Origin: Hymenobacter jeongseonensis
Lineage (GTDB): Bacteria > Bacteroidota > Bacteroidia > Cytophagales > Hymenobacteraceae
Assembly (NCBI RefSeq): GCF_015694725.1
Contig: NZ_JADQDQ010000007.1
Coordinates: forward strand, 186,001 to 250,000
Length of the DNA stretch: 64,000 nucleotides
Direction: 5' to 3'
The translations under genes were made by a program, and so were the position numbers. The stretch's first letter is position 1; each line of letters opens with the position of its first letter. Below the pieces are notes generated by a model, which did no database searches, had not been told where the DNA came from, and saw nothing but the letters and a program-made list of their open reading frames with translations. Shown here one piece after another: positions 54,203-62,623 of the stretch.

Positions 54203-54433
54203 ATGAAAAAAACGCTTTTTCCCGGCCTGCTGGCCGCTGCCCTCATTGCCTTCACGCTGCCATCGTGCGGTCCTTCGACGGGTGATACCAACGAAGACAT
54301 TGTCACTACCAAGTTGCCGCCATTGCCGTCGGCTCCCGACACCACCGCTGGCGCCAAGCAACCCGAAGCCTACCGGGAGCTGAACTCGGTGAATGCCACC
54401 GAGGACATCAAAAAGATGCAGCCTCAGATGTAA
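54203..54433 (+). CDS. Small lipoprotein
   Basis: 76 residues. MKKTLFPGLLAAALIAFTLP precedes the lipobox LPSC (Cys22), so it is predicted to be lipid-anchored. The mature part is hydrophilic and Pro/Thr-rich (PPLPSAPDTTAGAKQPEAYR) without a recognised domain. Divergent from the glycosyltransferases. Confidence 0.65.
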   Translation: MKKTLFPGLLAAALIAFTLPSCGPSTGDTNEDIVTTKLPPLPSAPDTTAGAKQPEAYRELNSVNATEDIKKMQPQM

Positions 54434-54473
54434 CCTGCGAGTTTCTGCTCTCAACTTAATAGATGCATAATTG

Positions 54474-54503
54474 GGGCCGTTGCTGCTGAGGCGGTGGCGG
54501 CCC
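54474..54503 (+). terminator. Possible terminator after the small lipoprotein gene
   Basis: GGGCCG (54474-54479) can pair with CGGCCC (54498-54503), followed by GGTTTCTTTT. The stem is short and the T-run imperfect. Confidence 0.35.
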
Positions 54504-54540
54504 GGTTTCTTTTGGTGCGGCCTGGCCGGCGCTTTTTTTT

Positions 54541-55071
54541 ATGGAAAACAACATCGTATTGCGCCGCGGGGTAGAAGCCGATTTGCCCCAGGTTTTGGCG
54601 CTTATCAAGGAACTGGCGGAGTACGAACGTGCCCCAGAGGCCGTGACCAATACCCTGGCCGACATGCAACGCGACGGATTCGGGCCCGCGCCCATTTTCA
54701 GCTTCTTCGTTTTGGAAAACCAAACCGCTGAAATAATCGGTCTTGCGCTGTTTTACACGGCTTATTCCACTTGGAAAGGCCGCATGCTGTATCTCGAAGA
54801 CCTGGTGGTGACCGAGGCTGCCCGCCGTGGCGGCTTTGGCCGGCTTCTATTCGATGCCGTGGTGGCCGAGGCCCGCGCCACGGGCGCCGTGCGCATGAAG
54901 TGGCAGGTGCTCGACTGGAACGAGCCGGCCATTGCCTTCTACAAAAAACTGGGTGCCAACATTGAGGGCGAATGGCTGAACGGCAACCTCGACCACGCGC
55001 AACTGGCCAGCTACACCGTGGCGGCCGCAGCAGAAGCAGCCGCCGCGCCAACTTCAGCCCGCGACTTCTAA
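54541..55071 (+). CDS. GNAT family N-acetyltransferase (SAT-like)
   Basis: 176 residues. The N-terminus VLRRGVEADLPQVLALIKEL with ELAEYERAPEAV, and FYTAYSTWKGRMLYLEDLVV, resemble the spermidine/diamine acetyltransferase subgroup. The acetyl-CoA-binding motif A is VTEAARRGGFGRLLFDAV, and DWNEPAIAFYKKLGA is the C-terminal motif. The substrate is not proven. The last 20 residues are Ala-rich. It is preceded by a T-rich run ending right at the ATG. Confidence 0.85.
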   Translation: MENNIVLRRGVEADLPQVLALIKELAEYERAPEAVTNTLADMQRDGFGPAPIFSFFVLENQTAEIIGLALFYTAYSTWKGRMLYLEDLVVTEAARRGGFGRLLFDAVVAEARATGAVRMKWQVLDWNEPAIAFYKKLGANIEGEWLNGNLDHAQLASYTVAAAAEAAAAPTSARDF

Positions 55072-55096
55072 ATCAGCCATTCCAGAAGCCTCCGGT

Positions 55097-57235
55097 TTAC
55101 AGCCGCACAAATTTGCGGCTGCCGGTATTGCCCTGCGTGTCCTGCCAACTCAGGATGTAGAAGCCCGGAATGAGGCCGGCCACATTCAAGGGCAACACGT
55201 TGAGGCCGGCGGTGGTGGCCACGCTTTGGGTGAGCACACGCCGGCCCAGCGCATCATAAAACCGGAATACTACGGCGCCGGTCATGGCAGCGGGGTACTG
55301 CAGGTCCAATTTTTCGCCCGTCACGGGATTGGGAAAAATGGACACGGCCGCACTGGCGCCTTCACTGGTCAGCACCTCGGGCGCCACGCTGTCCTGCGAG
55401 CCATCGGGGCGGGTCAGCAACAGGCGGTAGTTATAAAGTCCGGCGGGCACCTGCGTATCGAAAAACTGGTACTGGCCCGACGGTGGCTGCGTGGCCACGG
55501 TTCCAACCTGGGTCCAGGCAGTGGTATCGCTGCCCAGGCTGCGTTCCACCACAAAGTTGGTGACGAAGCATTCGTCGCGGGTGGTCCACGTCACGTTCAC
55601 GCCCACGCCGCGGGTGTATTCGGCGTTGAAGCTGGTGAGGGGTGCGGGCAACATGGCGGGCCCGCCACACCCCAGGTTTTTGAAGCTCCGCACGCGCAGC
55701 ACTTGCCGGCCGCCCGCCACGTCGCTCACGGGGTTGAGGCCCCGGTTGTTCTGGCCGCGCCCAATGGCGTAGTGCATCACCGCGCCGGGCAGGATGAGGT
55801 GCCCGAGCTGGTGGGCGTGGCCCAACTCGTGCACAACCACCGTTTCAAAATCAATTTGGTTGAGGGTGCCGAGGGCGGGCGCTGGCCCGAATTGGAAGAT
55901 GGCGGCATCGTCGTACTGCATGTCTACTTCCTTCACCCAAAAAACAACCTCGCCACTGGGCGCGTAGCACCCGCGGTAATAGGTAATGGTGCGGCCCAGC
56001 ACGCGTTCGGGCAGGTCGGCTCCGTTGTCGAAGGCCACCACGTTCTGGTCGTCGTCGGCAATGGTGTTTGTGGCAAACGGAGTGCCCACTTCCCAGTTGA
56101 TGCCCGTCGAGCATCGCCAGGTGATGAGGGCCCGCTGCATGGCCGCCACAGCCGCCGCATTGGCCACAAAGTTGGGGCTGAAGCGGAAACTGATGCCGCC
56201 CGAAGCATTTTGCGCAATGTGGTTGGGCCGCTGCAGCAAAGTCCCATCGGTGCTTTCCACGTTGGTCAGGGCGTAGATGATGGTAACCGAACTGGCGCTC
56301 TCGCCCGCTAATTGGTCGTTGGTGGTCACGCGCACGGGGCCGGAGCCCGCCGGATGGCCGTTGGAAACGGGCTGGCCGCCGTTGGCCGCCGAGGGCACCC
56401 GCACCTGGATACGCGTATTGGTCCATGTGATGTAGTCCGTGGTGCGGGCCTTCACGCGGGTGGCACCGCCGTCGTCGGCGTTGCGAAACTCTACAAAACC
56501 ATTGCCGCGGGTGTTGCCGAATCCATCGCCGTTGATGGTGAGTACTGCCTCAGCCCCCGCGGGCAGGCTTTGGGGCGTGAAATTGTTGATAACGGGCGCC
56601 AGCGAACCGCGCAGCAATGCTGGCGCAGCAGCACGCAGCGCGGGGATGGATTGCAATACCCGACGCGCCTGCCCCGTAAACTGACTTGCTACTTTGTAGA
56701 AAGACTCATCCAGCGCCGGATAGGTGCGAAAAGGCTCGGCCGCCGTTCCATCGACCAAGTTGAATTTGATAAATCCTTGCTCGCTGCCAAACGGCGTCCA
56801 AGTGCGGCTGGCCGAGGCGGGCAGCCCGGCCCAAGGCGCAGGAGTCAGAAAGAAAATCCCCACCTGGCCAGGGGCTAGCTGCAGCGTGCTGCTGAGCACC
56901 TGTTGGTCGAGGCCCAACCGGCCGCCTTCTGTGATGAGGGCCAAGCCAGTCGTGTCGGCCACCTGGCCTTTCAGCAACGAGAACACGCGCAAGCGGTGGC
57001 GGGTGAAGAGCCGGGCGTGACTGGCGTCCCAGAAGCTATGGGCGTCGAGCACCTGAGCTTCAACCACCAGCGCCGACTCCTGCGCCCGGCGTGCGGGCTC
57101 AATCGGCAGCATCAGGCACTGCGTTTCGGGCAGTGGCCCCTGGGCCCAGCCCTGCCCACTGCCGAGCAAAGCCAACATTGACATTACACCCAAACGATAT
57201 ATCCAAAATCGAATACCCGAGAACCCAAACTCCAT
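55097..57235 (-). CDS. Secreted matrixin-like metalloprotease with T9SS sorting domain
   Basis: 712 residues. Signal peptide (1-31, ending GWAQ). An IPT/TIG-like domain (about 210-300) contains INNFTPQSLPAGAEAVLTIN. The zinc motif HELGHAHQLGH is at 469-479 and is followed by AVMHYAIGRG, which could provide a Met-turn. The order fits HExxHxxGxxH metzincins, but the usual Gly at position 8 is Gln. An FN3-like region follows, with the T9SS type A sorting domain at about 630-712 (FPNPVTGEKLDLQ, FYDALGRRVLTQS). Probably an exported protease; activity is not shown. Confidence 0.85.
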   Translation of the reverse strand: MEFGFSGIRFWIYRLGVMSMLALLGSGQGWAQGPLPETQCLMLPIEPARRAQESALVVEAQVLDAHSFWDASHARLFTRHRLRVFSLLKGQVADTTGLALITEGGRLGLDQQVLSSTLQLAPGQVGIFFLTPAPWAGLPASASRTWTPFGSEQGFIKFNLVDGTAAEPFRTYPALDESFYKVASQFTGQARRVLQSIPALRAAAPALLRGSLAPVINNFTPQSLPAGAEAVLTINGDGFGNTRGNGFVEFRNADDGGATRVKARTTDYITWTNTRIQVRVPSAANGGQPVSNGHPAGSGPVRVTTNDQLAGESASSVTIIYALTNVESTDGTLLQRPNHIAQNASGGISFRFSPNFVANAAAVAAMQRALITWRCSTGINWEVGTPFATNTIADDDQNVVAFDNGADLPERVLGRTITYYRGCYAPSGEVVFWVKEVDMQYDDAAIFQFGPAPALGTLNQIDFETVVVHELGHAHQLGHLILPGAVMHYAIGRGQNNRGLNPVSDVAGGRQVLRVRSFKNLGCGGPAMLPAPLTSFNAEYTRGVGVNVTWTTRDECFVTNFVVERSLGSDTTAWTQVGTVATQPPSGQYQFFDTQVPAGLYNYRLLLTRPDGSQDSVAPEVLTSEGASAAVSIFPNPVTGEKLDLQYPAAMTGAVVFRFYDALGRRVLTQSVATTAGLNVLPLNVAGLIPGFYILSWQDTQGNTGSRKFVRL

Positions 57236-57382
57236 AGAAAAGACGGAAAAACGCGTGCTACCGAAAGTACGAAAAACACCCAGCCAATGGCTTGAATAAA
57301 ATTAAAATGAATTTCGCCGATTCTTGTTTGCAAAAAGCAAGTGGGCCAAGCACCTTTCAGGTAGTCGTCGCTCGCTTTCCGG

Positions 57383-58360
57383 CTATTGCCCGATGGGTGC
57401 TGGTTGCGGTTGCCAAGAGGGCGAACCGCCCTTGACCACGGGCCAGCCATCAGCGTATTCCAGTTTATCCAGCAGCAGAATGCGCCGCGAATAACCCTCA
57501 GAATCGTCGATGGCGTTGAAGGTGGGCCGGCGCGGGTCGATGGCGTGGTAGGCCAGCCAGTCCTGGCCCGCCGCATCGGTTACCACGCAGTTGTGGCCGG
57601 GTGCCTGCCAGTAGGTGTTGGCCGCGAGCAGGGCGCTGTGTGGGTTATTGGTGGCGGCAGCGAAGGTTTCGAAGGGGCCGGTAGCGTGCCGGGCACGGGC
57701 CACCAGCACGGCGTAGTGGGCCTTGGCCCCGCAGCAGTTATCGCCTGAGAAAAACAGATAGTACCAGCCATCGCGGTAGTGCACCCAGGCGGCCTCCACT
57801 AACCGGTGGTAGTCGTCGGGGTCGTGGGATAGGCTGGGGTGCACCACGGCCCGGGCCGCGCTGCCGGGTTGGAAGCCCAGCCGGTCCTCGGCCAATTCCT
57901 GCACCCAGATGGGCCCAAAGCCCGAACCCCAATACAACAACCGCTGCCCGGTGGCCGGGTCGTCGAAGGCCATGGGGTCGATGCAGGTGAAGCCGGGCCC
58001 GGGCAGCAATGGCTGGCCGCTGTCTACGAAAGGGCCGGCGGGCGCATCGGCCACGGCCACGGCCAGGCTGAAGTAATCGGTACCATCGGGCCGGGCCGAG
58101 TAGTAGAGGTAAAAGCGGCCGGCGTGCTCGCTCACGTGGGGCGCCCATATTTTCTGGCTGGCCGTGGCCCAGCGGGGCTTCTCGGGCAGGCCTTCGCCCA
58201 GGTAGTCCCACTGAATTAAATCCCGGGAGCGCGCTACTTGCAGGTTGATGATGCGGCCGGCCCGCTTGGTTTGGGTGCCGTAGGCGTAATACCAGCCGTT
58301 GGTGGCGCGGATGATGGTGGGGTCCGGAAAATTTTCGTCGATAACGGGGTTGGTATACAT
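57383..58360 (-). CDS. Glycoside hydrolase family 43 enzyme
   Basis: 325 residues from ATG 58360 (MYTNPVIDENFPDPTIIRAT). The five-bladed propeller family signature is visible. The catalytic base Asp is in ENFPDPT, the pKa-modulating Asp in TCIDPMAFDD, and the acid Glu in HRLVEAAWVHYRDGWYYLFF. GH43 enzymes act on arabinan and xylan side chains. No signal peptide is seen from this start, so it may act inside the cell on imported oligosaccharides. It is upstream of the metalloprotease gene on the same strand (147-bp gap). Confidence 0.88.
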   Translation of the reverse strand: MYTNPVIDENFPDPTIIRATNGWYYAYGTQTKRAGRIINLQVARSRDLIQWDYLGEGLPEKPRWATASQKIWAPHVSEHAGRFYLYYSARPDGTDYFSLAVAVADAPAGPFVDSGQPLLPGPGFTCIDPMAFDDPATGQRLLYWGSGFGPIWVQELAEDRLGFQPGSAARAVVHPSLSHDPDDYHRLVEAAWVHYRDGWYYLFFSGDNCCGAKAHYAVLVARARHATGPFETFAAATNNPHSALLAANTYWQAPGHNCVVTDAAGQDWLAYHAIDPRRPTFNAIDDSEGYSRRILLLDKLEYADGWPVVKGGSPSWQPQPAPIGQ

Positions 58361-58434
58361 CGGCAGCAAACAGTTAGGCGTGAACAACAAGCCAGCACAT
58401 CCCTGCGCGTTTACTCCGTGCTCCCCCTCGTGGC

Positions 58435-58851
58435 TTACTGGTAACTGCGAACGAGGGGTTGCTGTTGCTGCAGCCACACGTAGGCCGAGGCAACATCATC
58501 GAACGTGCCCACGCGCGGGGCGTCGATGGCGTGCACGATGGTTTCGACCGACTGGCGGGCCAGCAGGCTGGGCGGCAGCACCCAGGCCAGGTATTGCAGA
58601 CCCGTGAGCCGCATTTCTTCCAACCACCACGCGCTCCAGGCCGTGAGCTTCATGGTGGTGTGCGTGATGCCGGAGTTGTCGTTAAGAATCTTGTGGCAGG
58701 GCCACGCCCGCAGGCTGGTCAGCATCTGTTCACAAGCCACCTGCGACGATTCCTGGTTGTGTACCCCTTTCCAGTCCACGTAGAGCCAGTCCATTTCAGT
58801 ATCGTAGCCAATAAACAACTCGGGCGAATCAACAATAACTTCCAACTGCAT
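58435..58851 (-). CDS. SpoIIAA/STAS-like small protein
   Basis: 138 residues. The alternating pattern LFIGYDTEMDWLYVDWKGVH, then CHKILNDNSGITHTTMK, then GLQYLAWVLPPSLLARQS and FDDVASAYVWLQ resembles SpoIIAA-like (STAS-fold) proteins common in the Cytophagales. Function unknown. No signal peptide. It is 74 bp upstream of the GH43 gene and divergent from the nuclease gene. Confidence 0.6.
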   Translation of the reverse strand: MQLEVIVDSPELFIGYDTEMDWLYVDWKGVHNQESSQVACEQMLTSLRAWPCHKILNDNSGITHTTMKLTAWSAWWLEEMRLTGLQYLAWVLPPSLLARQSVETIVHAIDAPRVGTFDDVASAYVWLQQQQPLVRSYQ

Positions 58852-58894
58852 AGAGGCTCATGAACTGCCCCGAGTAGCAGGGCAATTGAGCTGT

Positions 58895-58902
58895 CAAATT
58901 TA
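58895..58902 (-). promoter_or_regulatory. Candidate -7 element for the SpoIIAA-like gene
   Basis: On the minus strand TAAATTTG matches TAnnTTTG, 43 bp before the start at 58851. TTG sites lie 17 and 22 bp upstream, outside the best range. Confidence 0.35.
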
Positions 58903-58990
58903 CGCTCGCAAACCCCTTACAATGCAAGGATTTGTATACCGAACGGCGCGCTATTAAGGCCGGCCGGGCCCGGCGGATGCCCGCCAGCCC

Positions 58991-58998
58991 TAGCTTTG
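58991..58998 (+). promoter_or_regulatory. Candidate -7 element for the S1/P1 nuclease gene
   Basis: TAGCTTTG matches TAnnTTTG, 74 bp before the ATG at 59073. No -33 TTG occurs at the right distance. Confidence 0.35.
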
Positions 58999-59072
58999 TG
59001 GTCCTGCTTCTCGGCAGCAGGCTGGTTTTACTTCCGTAAAGTTCTTTTTTTCCGCCATTTCCCCCTTCCCTG

Positions 59073-59867
59073 ATGTTTAGAAAAAGCATTGTCCTACTGG
59101 TTTTGTTGTGTGCTCCTTTTAGCCTGCTGGCGTGGGGCACCATTGGCCACCGGGCCGTCGCCAAGATTGCCGAAAACCACCTCACGTCCTCGGCCAAGCG
59201 GGAAATCGCCCGGATTCTGGGCACCGAAACCCTGCCGCTGGTCAGCACCTGGCCCGATGAGATTCGCTCCGACCCGCAGTACAAGCAAACAGGCCCGTGG
59301 CATTACCTCAACGTGGCAGCCGGCCTCGACTTCCCGGCCTTCGTGGCCCAGCTCACTGCGGCCCCTGCCCCGGTTCCCACCAACGCCTACAATGCCCTGC
59401 TGCAAGTGCGCCAGGACCTGAAAGACCCAAAGAAAACGGACGCTGAAAAGCTGTTCGCTCTGAAATTTGTAGTGCATTTGGTGGGCGACATCCACCAGCC
59501 CCTGCACGTGGGCCACGGCGAGGACCGTGGGGGCAACAGCATCCAGGTGAATTGGCGGGGGCGCGACACCAACCTGCACAGCATTCTGGACGGCGACTTG
59601 GTGGAATACCCGGGCTTTAGCTATTCCGAAATGGCGACGGCTTACGACCGGGCCACGCCCCCCCAAATCAAGCAATGGCAGAAAGACGATGTGGCCACCT
59701 GGCTGTTCGAATCTTACCAGTTGTGCACCCCGATTTATGCCGCGGCGGCCACCAGCCCCAAGTTTGATTACCACTTCTACCCGGCCTTTGGGCCTTCTGT
59801 GGAACAGCAAATTCTGAAAGCCGGCATTCGGTTGGCAGGCGTCCTGAACGAAGCATTTGACAAGTAG
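59073..59867 (+). CDS. S1/P1 family nuclease, secreted
   Basis: 264 residues. The signal peptide (1-20) leaves mature WGTIGHRAVAKIAENHLT, so the N-terminal Trp and His6 can bind zinc as in P1 nuclease. Further ligands are Asp in WPDEIRSD, His in WHYLNV, His/Asp/His in HLVGDIHQPLH, and His/Asp in NLHSILDGDLVE, so the tri-zinc set looks complete. These enzymes degrade single-stranded DNA and RNA outside the cytoplasm, often for phosphate or nucleoside scavenging. A terminator follows 25 bp downstream. Confidence 0.93.
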   Translation: MFRKSIVLLVLLCAPFSLLAWGTIGHRAVAKIAENHLTSSAKREIARILGTETLPLVSTWPDEIRSDPQYKQTGPWHYLNVAAGLDFPAFVAQLTAAPAPVPTNAYNALLQVRQDLKDPKKTDAEKLFALKFVVHLVGDIHQPLHVGHGEDRGGNSIQVNWRGRDTNLHSILDGDLVEYPGFSYSEMATAYDRATPPQIKQWQKDDVATWLFESYQLCTPIYAAAATSPKFDYHFYPAFGPSVEQQILKAGIRLAGVLNEAFDK

Positions 59868-59892
59868 CGGCACTTCGCTCCTGTTTTCACCC

Positions 59893-59934
59893 TGAAAAAG
59901 CCCCGATTGCGCCCGTGCAGTCGGGGCTTTTTCA
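59893..59934 (+). terminator. Terminator after the S1/P1 nuclease gene
   Basis: TGAAAAAGCCCCGA (59893-59906) and TCGGGGCTTTTTCA (59921-59934) form a perfect 14-bp stem with a 14-nt loop, ending in a T-run. Confidence 0.9.
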
Positions 59935-60400
59935 GGAGTTGGGGAAGCATTTTGAGTGGCTAAGCGCCTTAAGCAGAGCCAACCCTCACATTATAAATAT
60001 TCTTACCTAATCAAATTCCTACAACTCTCCTATTAAGTGTCGGACCGGGGTTTTATGACTTAACCATCTTGCCCGACCAAAGGCATAATTAGGGCATCTG
60101 AGAAAAATCCGATTTTAATTTCAGGAAGTTGATTTTCTGGCAAACAGCGTATTCATCAATAACTATTCGATAAAATTTTATCAGTTTTCTACCACACCAG
60201 AACCGCTTTGGCATCTGACTTTAGGAGGAGATTAAAATTGGAACAAGCCAATCCGTCGGCTGGCAGCTTTCCGGTGGGCAGCATACTCCTTATTTAGCAG
60301 ATAAGTAAGATATTGTACGTCTAAATCTGCTGTCTACCATGGAGCAAGGCTTGCTGCTGGTCTGGAATGCGCTGCTTATTTCTTCCCTCTTTCTTTATTT
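59935..60400. other. Long AT-rich region upstream of a T9SS gene
   Basis: About 465 bp that are clearly more AT-rich than the flanks. It contains the 14-bp palindrome GATAAAATTTTATC at 60169-60182, an inverted 7-mer (AGCAGAT 60296-60302 with ATCTGCT 60325-60331), and a 21-codon ORF (60339-60404) overlapping the start of the next gene. No full promoter match was found. Confidence 0.5.
60169..60182. promoter_or_regulatory. 14-bp palindrome, possible regulator site
   Basis: GATAAAATTTTATC is a perfect palindrome about 220 bp upstream of the T9SS gene start. It may be a binding site for a dimeric regulator, but palindromic AT-rich 14-mers can arise by chance. Confidence 0.25.
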
Positions 60401-60404
60401 ATGA
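60339..60404 (+). CDS. 21-codon upstream ORF overlapping the T9SS gene start
   Basis: ATG 60339 opens a 21-residue hydrophobic peptide (MEQGLLLVWNALLISSLFLY and Leu) whose TGA at 60402-60404 overlaps the ATG of the next gene at 60401 (ATGA). The arrangement would allow translational coupling or leader-peptide control. It is too short to be judged by codon use, so chance is a real alternative. Confidence 0.35.
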   Translation: MEQGLLLVWNALLISSLFLYL

Positions 60405-62410
60405 CAAAATCTTACACTCGGACTACTTGGGCGCGTTGCCTGCAAAAACTCGGTTTGGCGGCGCTGGTAATGGCCGGCACGGCGGGGGCGGCCCAAGCCC
60501 AAACATCGCCGCCGTTTGCAAATGACATTGCGGTAGTCACCGTTTATACCCTTGGCAAAATTGCTACCCCGCGCGCCCTGCCCCAGCAAGTAAGAGCCTA
60601 CATCTCGAGCTTGGGCACGGCGGCGCAACAGAACGTCGTCGTCACGCTGTCAATCACGGGCGCCAATACCATTACCGAAAGAGTAACCGTGGCCGCGCTG
60701 CCGGCCGGCGCCCGCGGCACGGTCACCTTCCCCGCTTTGCCTGCCACCCTCACGCCCGGCACCAATACGGTTACGGTGAGCGTGGCCAATGATGAAAACA
60801 ACGCCAACAACTCGGTGGCCGTGACGCAACTCGTAACCGCCGACCGCCTCAGCTACATTGACCCGGGCAAGGAAACCGACGGCGCGTTTAGCGGCTTTGG
60901 CAATGCCACCACGGTCTTCGCCACGAAGTACACCGTGCCGGGCACCGTGGCACTCGCCGAACAAGTCATCTCCTTCGGCAATACGGGCGCCACTACCCCC
61001 TTCCGGGCGGTGGTGTACGATGCGACTGGCACCGGCGGCCTTCCCGGCAAGGTGCTCTTCACCTCCGCCACGGAAAACCGGCCGGCCACGGGCGGTGACG
61101 TAACCGTGGTGCTGCCCGCGTTGCAGGTTTCCGGCTCGTTCTACGTGGGCGTGGTGGAAGCCGGCACCACCGGCCTCGGCATCGCCACCCAAACGGAAAC
61201 GCCCCTGCGCGCTTCGACCTTCTATTTTTCTCCAGACGGGGCCAGTTCCTGGACCGATATGTCCGTGCAGTATCCACGCCGGCTGGCCATTGAGGTGAAG
61301 CTGGCACCGGCTCCAAACTGCGCCCAGCCTACGGCCTTGGCCGTGACCAACACCACCGCCAACACGGCCACGGTTTCCTTCACCGACGCCAGCAACTCGG
61401 GCAGCTATCGGATTATTTACGGCCCGGTCGGGTTTCAGCCCCTCACAGGCGGTACTACCGTTACGGCCACCACCAATCCGTTCACTATCACGGGCCTGCA
61501 GGCGGGCAGCAATTACCAAGTGTATGTGCGCAGCAATTGCAGTGCCGGGGGCACCAGCTTCATCACGGGGCCGGTAAACTTTAGCACGAGCTGCAACGCC
61601 GTGACGGCCGTTGCCACGTTCCCCTACGTGGAAAGATTTGACAACCTGCCCATTGGCCAGGCACTGCCCTGCGGCACCTCGGTACTTGATGCCAACAACG
61701 ACCGCGCTACCTGGACGGTATCAAAAGCCAACCCCAACACGGGCACGAGCAGCCTGCGCTACACCGGCCTGACGCTCAACAACGTCGTGGCAGATGACTG
61801 GTACTTCCTCCCCGCGTTGGTGCTTTCTGCGAATTCGCGCTACCAAGTGGCTTTCCGCTACCGGGGCGAAGGCATCACCAACAGTCCATCAAGCTTCACC
61901 GAAAGCCTGGAAGTAACCTCGGGCACGGCGGCTACGGCAGCCGCGCAAACCAACGTATTGTATACCAACACGGCCATTACCAACACCGCGTATCTGCTGG
62001 CCAACGGGACCTCGACTCCGGTGGTAGCATTGCTGCCGGCGGGGGCCAGCACACAGTTTGTGGGCTTCCACGCCAAGAGCATAGCCAACCAAGGCAACCT
62101 CTACATTGATGACATTGCCGTGACCGCCACCACGGTTTCGGCCAACTCGGAAGCGCTATTGCGCGCCATCAGCGTGTTTCCCAATCCCTCGGCTACGGGC
62201 CGGTTCGACCTCGAAATTCACGGCGCCAAAGCCAAGGGTAGCCTCGGCGTGCAGGTCACGAATACCCTCGGCCAGCACGTGTACACGGGCTCGGCCCGCG
62301 ACAATTACACCAACCGGCTTGAATTAACCAGCCTGGCTCCCGGCATTTATTTCCTAACCGTGCGCAACGGCGACGAGCACATGACCAGCCGGATTAGCAT
62401 TGTGAAATAA
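60401..62410 (+). CDS. Secreted multi-domain T9SS protein (CARDB-like, FN3, anchor-J-like)
   Basis: 669 residues. Signal peptide (1-34, ending AQAQ). A CARDB-like N-terminal domain (about 38-146) ends DENNANNSVAVTQL. A beta-rich region follows to about 300. An FN3 domain is at about 306-395 (TALAVTNTTANTATVSFTD). A 'choice-of-anchor J'-like domain is at about 405-574 (FPYVERFDNLPIGQALPCG, DDWYFLPALVLS). The T9SS type A sorting domain is at about 584-669 (ISVFPNPSATGRFDLE, VTNTLGQHVYTGSA, APGIYFLTVRNG). Probably a cell-surface or secreted binding protein; no catalytic motif seen. Confidence 0.85.
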   Translation: MTKSYTRTTWARCLQKLGLAALVMAGTAGAAQAQTSPPFANDIAVVTVYTLGKIATPRALPQQVRAYISSLGTAAQQNVVVTLSITGANTITERVTVAALPAGARGTVTFPALPATLTPGTNTVTVSVANDENNANNSVAVTQLVTADRLSYIDPGKETDGAFSGFGNATTVFATKYTVPGTVALAEQVISFGNTGATTPFRAVVYDATGTGGLPGKVLFTSATENRPATGGDVTVVLPALQVSGSFYVGVVEAGTTGLGIATQTETPLRASTFYFSPDGASSWTDMSVQYPRRLAIEVKLAPAPNCAQPTALAVTNTTANTATVSFTDASNSGSYRIIYGPVGFQPLTGGTTVTATTNPFTITGLQAGSNYQVYVRSNCSAGGTSFITGPVNFSTSCNAVTAVATFPYVERFDNLPIGQALPCGTSVLDANNDRATWTVSKANPNTGTSSLRYTGLTLNNVVADDWYFLPALVLSANSRYQVAFRYRGEGITNSPSSFTESLEVTSGTAATAAAQTNVLYTNTAITNTAYLLANGTSTPVVALLPAGASTQFVGFHAKSIANQGNLYIDDIAVTATTVSANSEALLRAISVFPNPSATGRFDLEIHGAKAKGSLGVQVTNTLGQHVYTGSARDNYTNRLELTSLAPGIYFLTVRNGDEHMTSRISIVK

Positions 62411-62519
62411 GCCGAGTTGCCTTTGAATTTCATTCCAAGCAACTTGCTAAAAGCTTGGCGCCAAAAAACTTTCTGCATTGAAGCCGGAGGTTTTACCTCA
62501 ACACTAAACTTTTTTGAGC

Positions 62520-62557
62520 GCAGGATTATTCATCCTGCATCCAGTGCCTGAGGCACT
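62520..62557 (+). terminator. Tandem stem-loops after the T9SS gene
   Basis: GCAGGAT/ATCCTGC (62520-62526 with 62532-62538, 5-nt loop) is followed at once by AGTGCC/GGCACT (62543-62548 with 62552-62557, 3-nt loop) and TTGCGTTTCC. They lie 110 bp past the stop, and the T-run is weak. Confidence 0.35.
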
Positions 62558-62623
62558 TTGCGTTTCCACTTGCTACCGGCTACAGGCCGTAGACCAAGGT
62601 TTTTCTTCTCTTCCTCTCTATAT

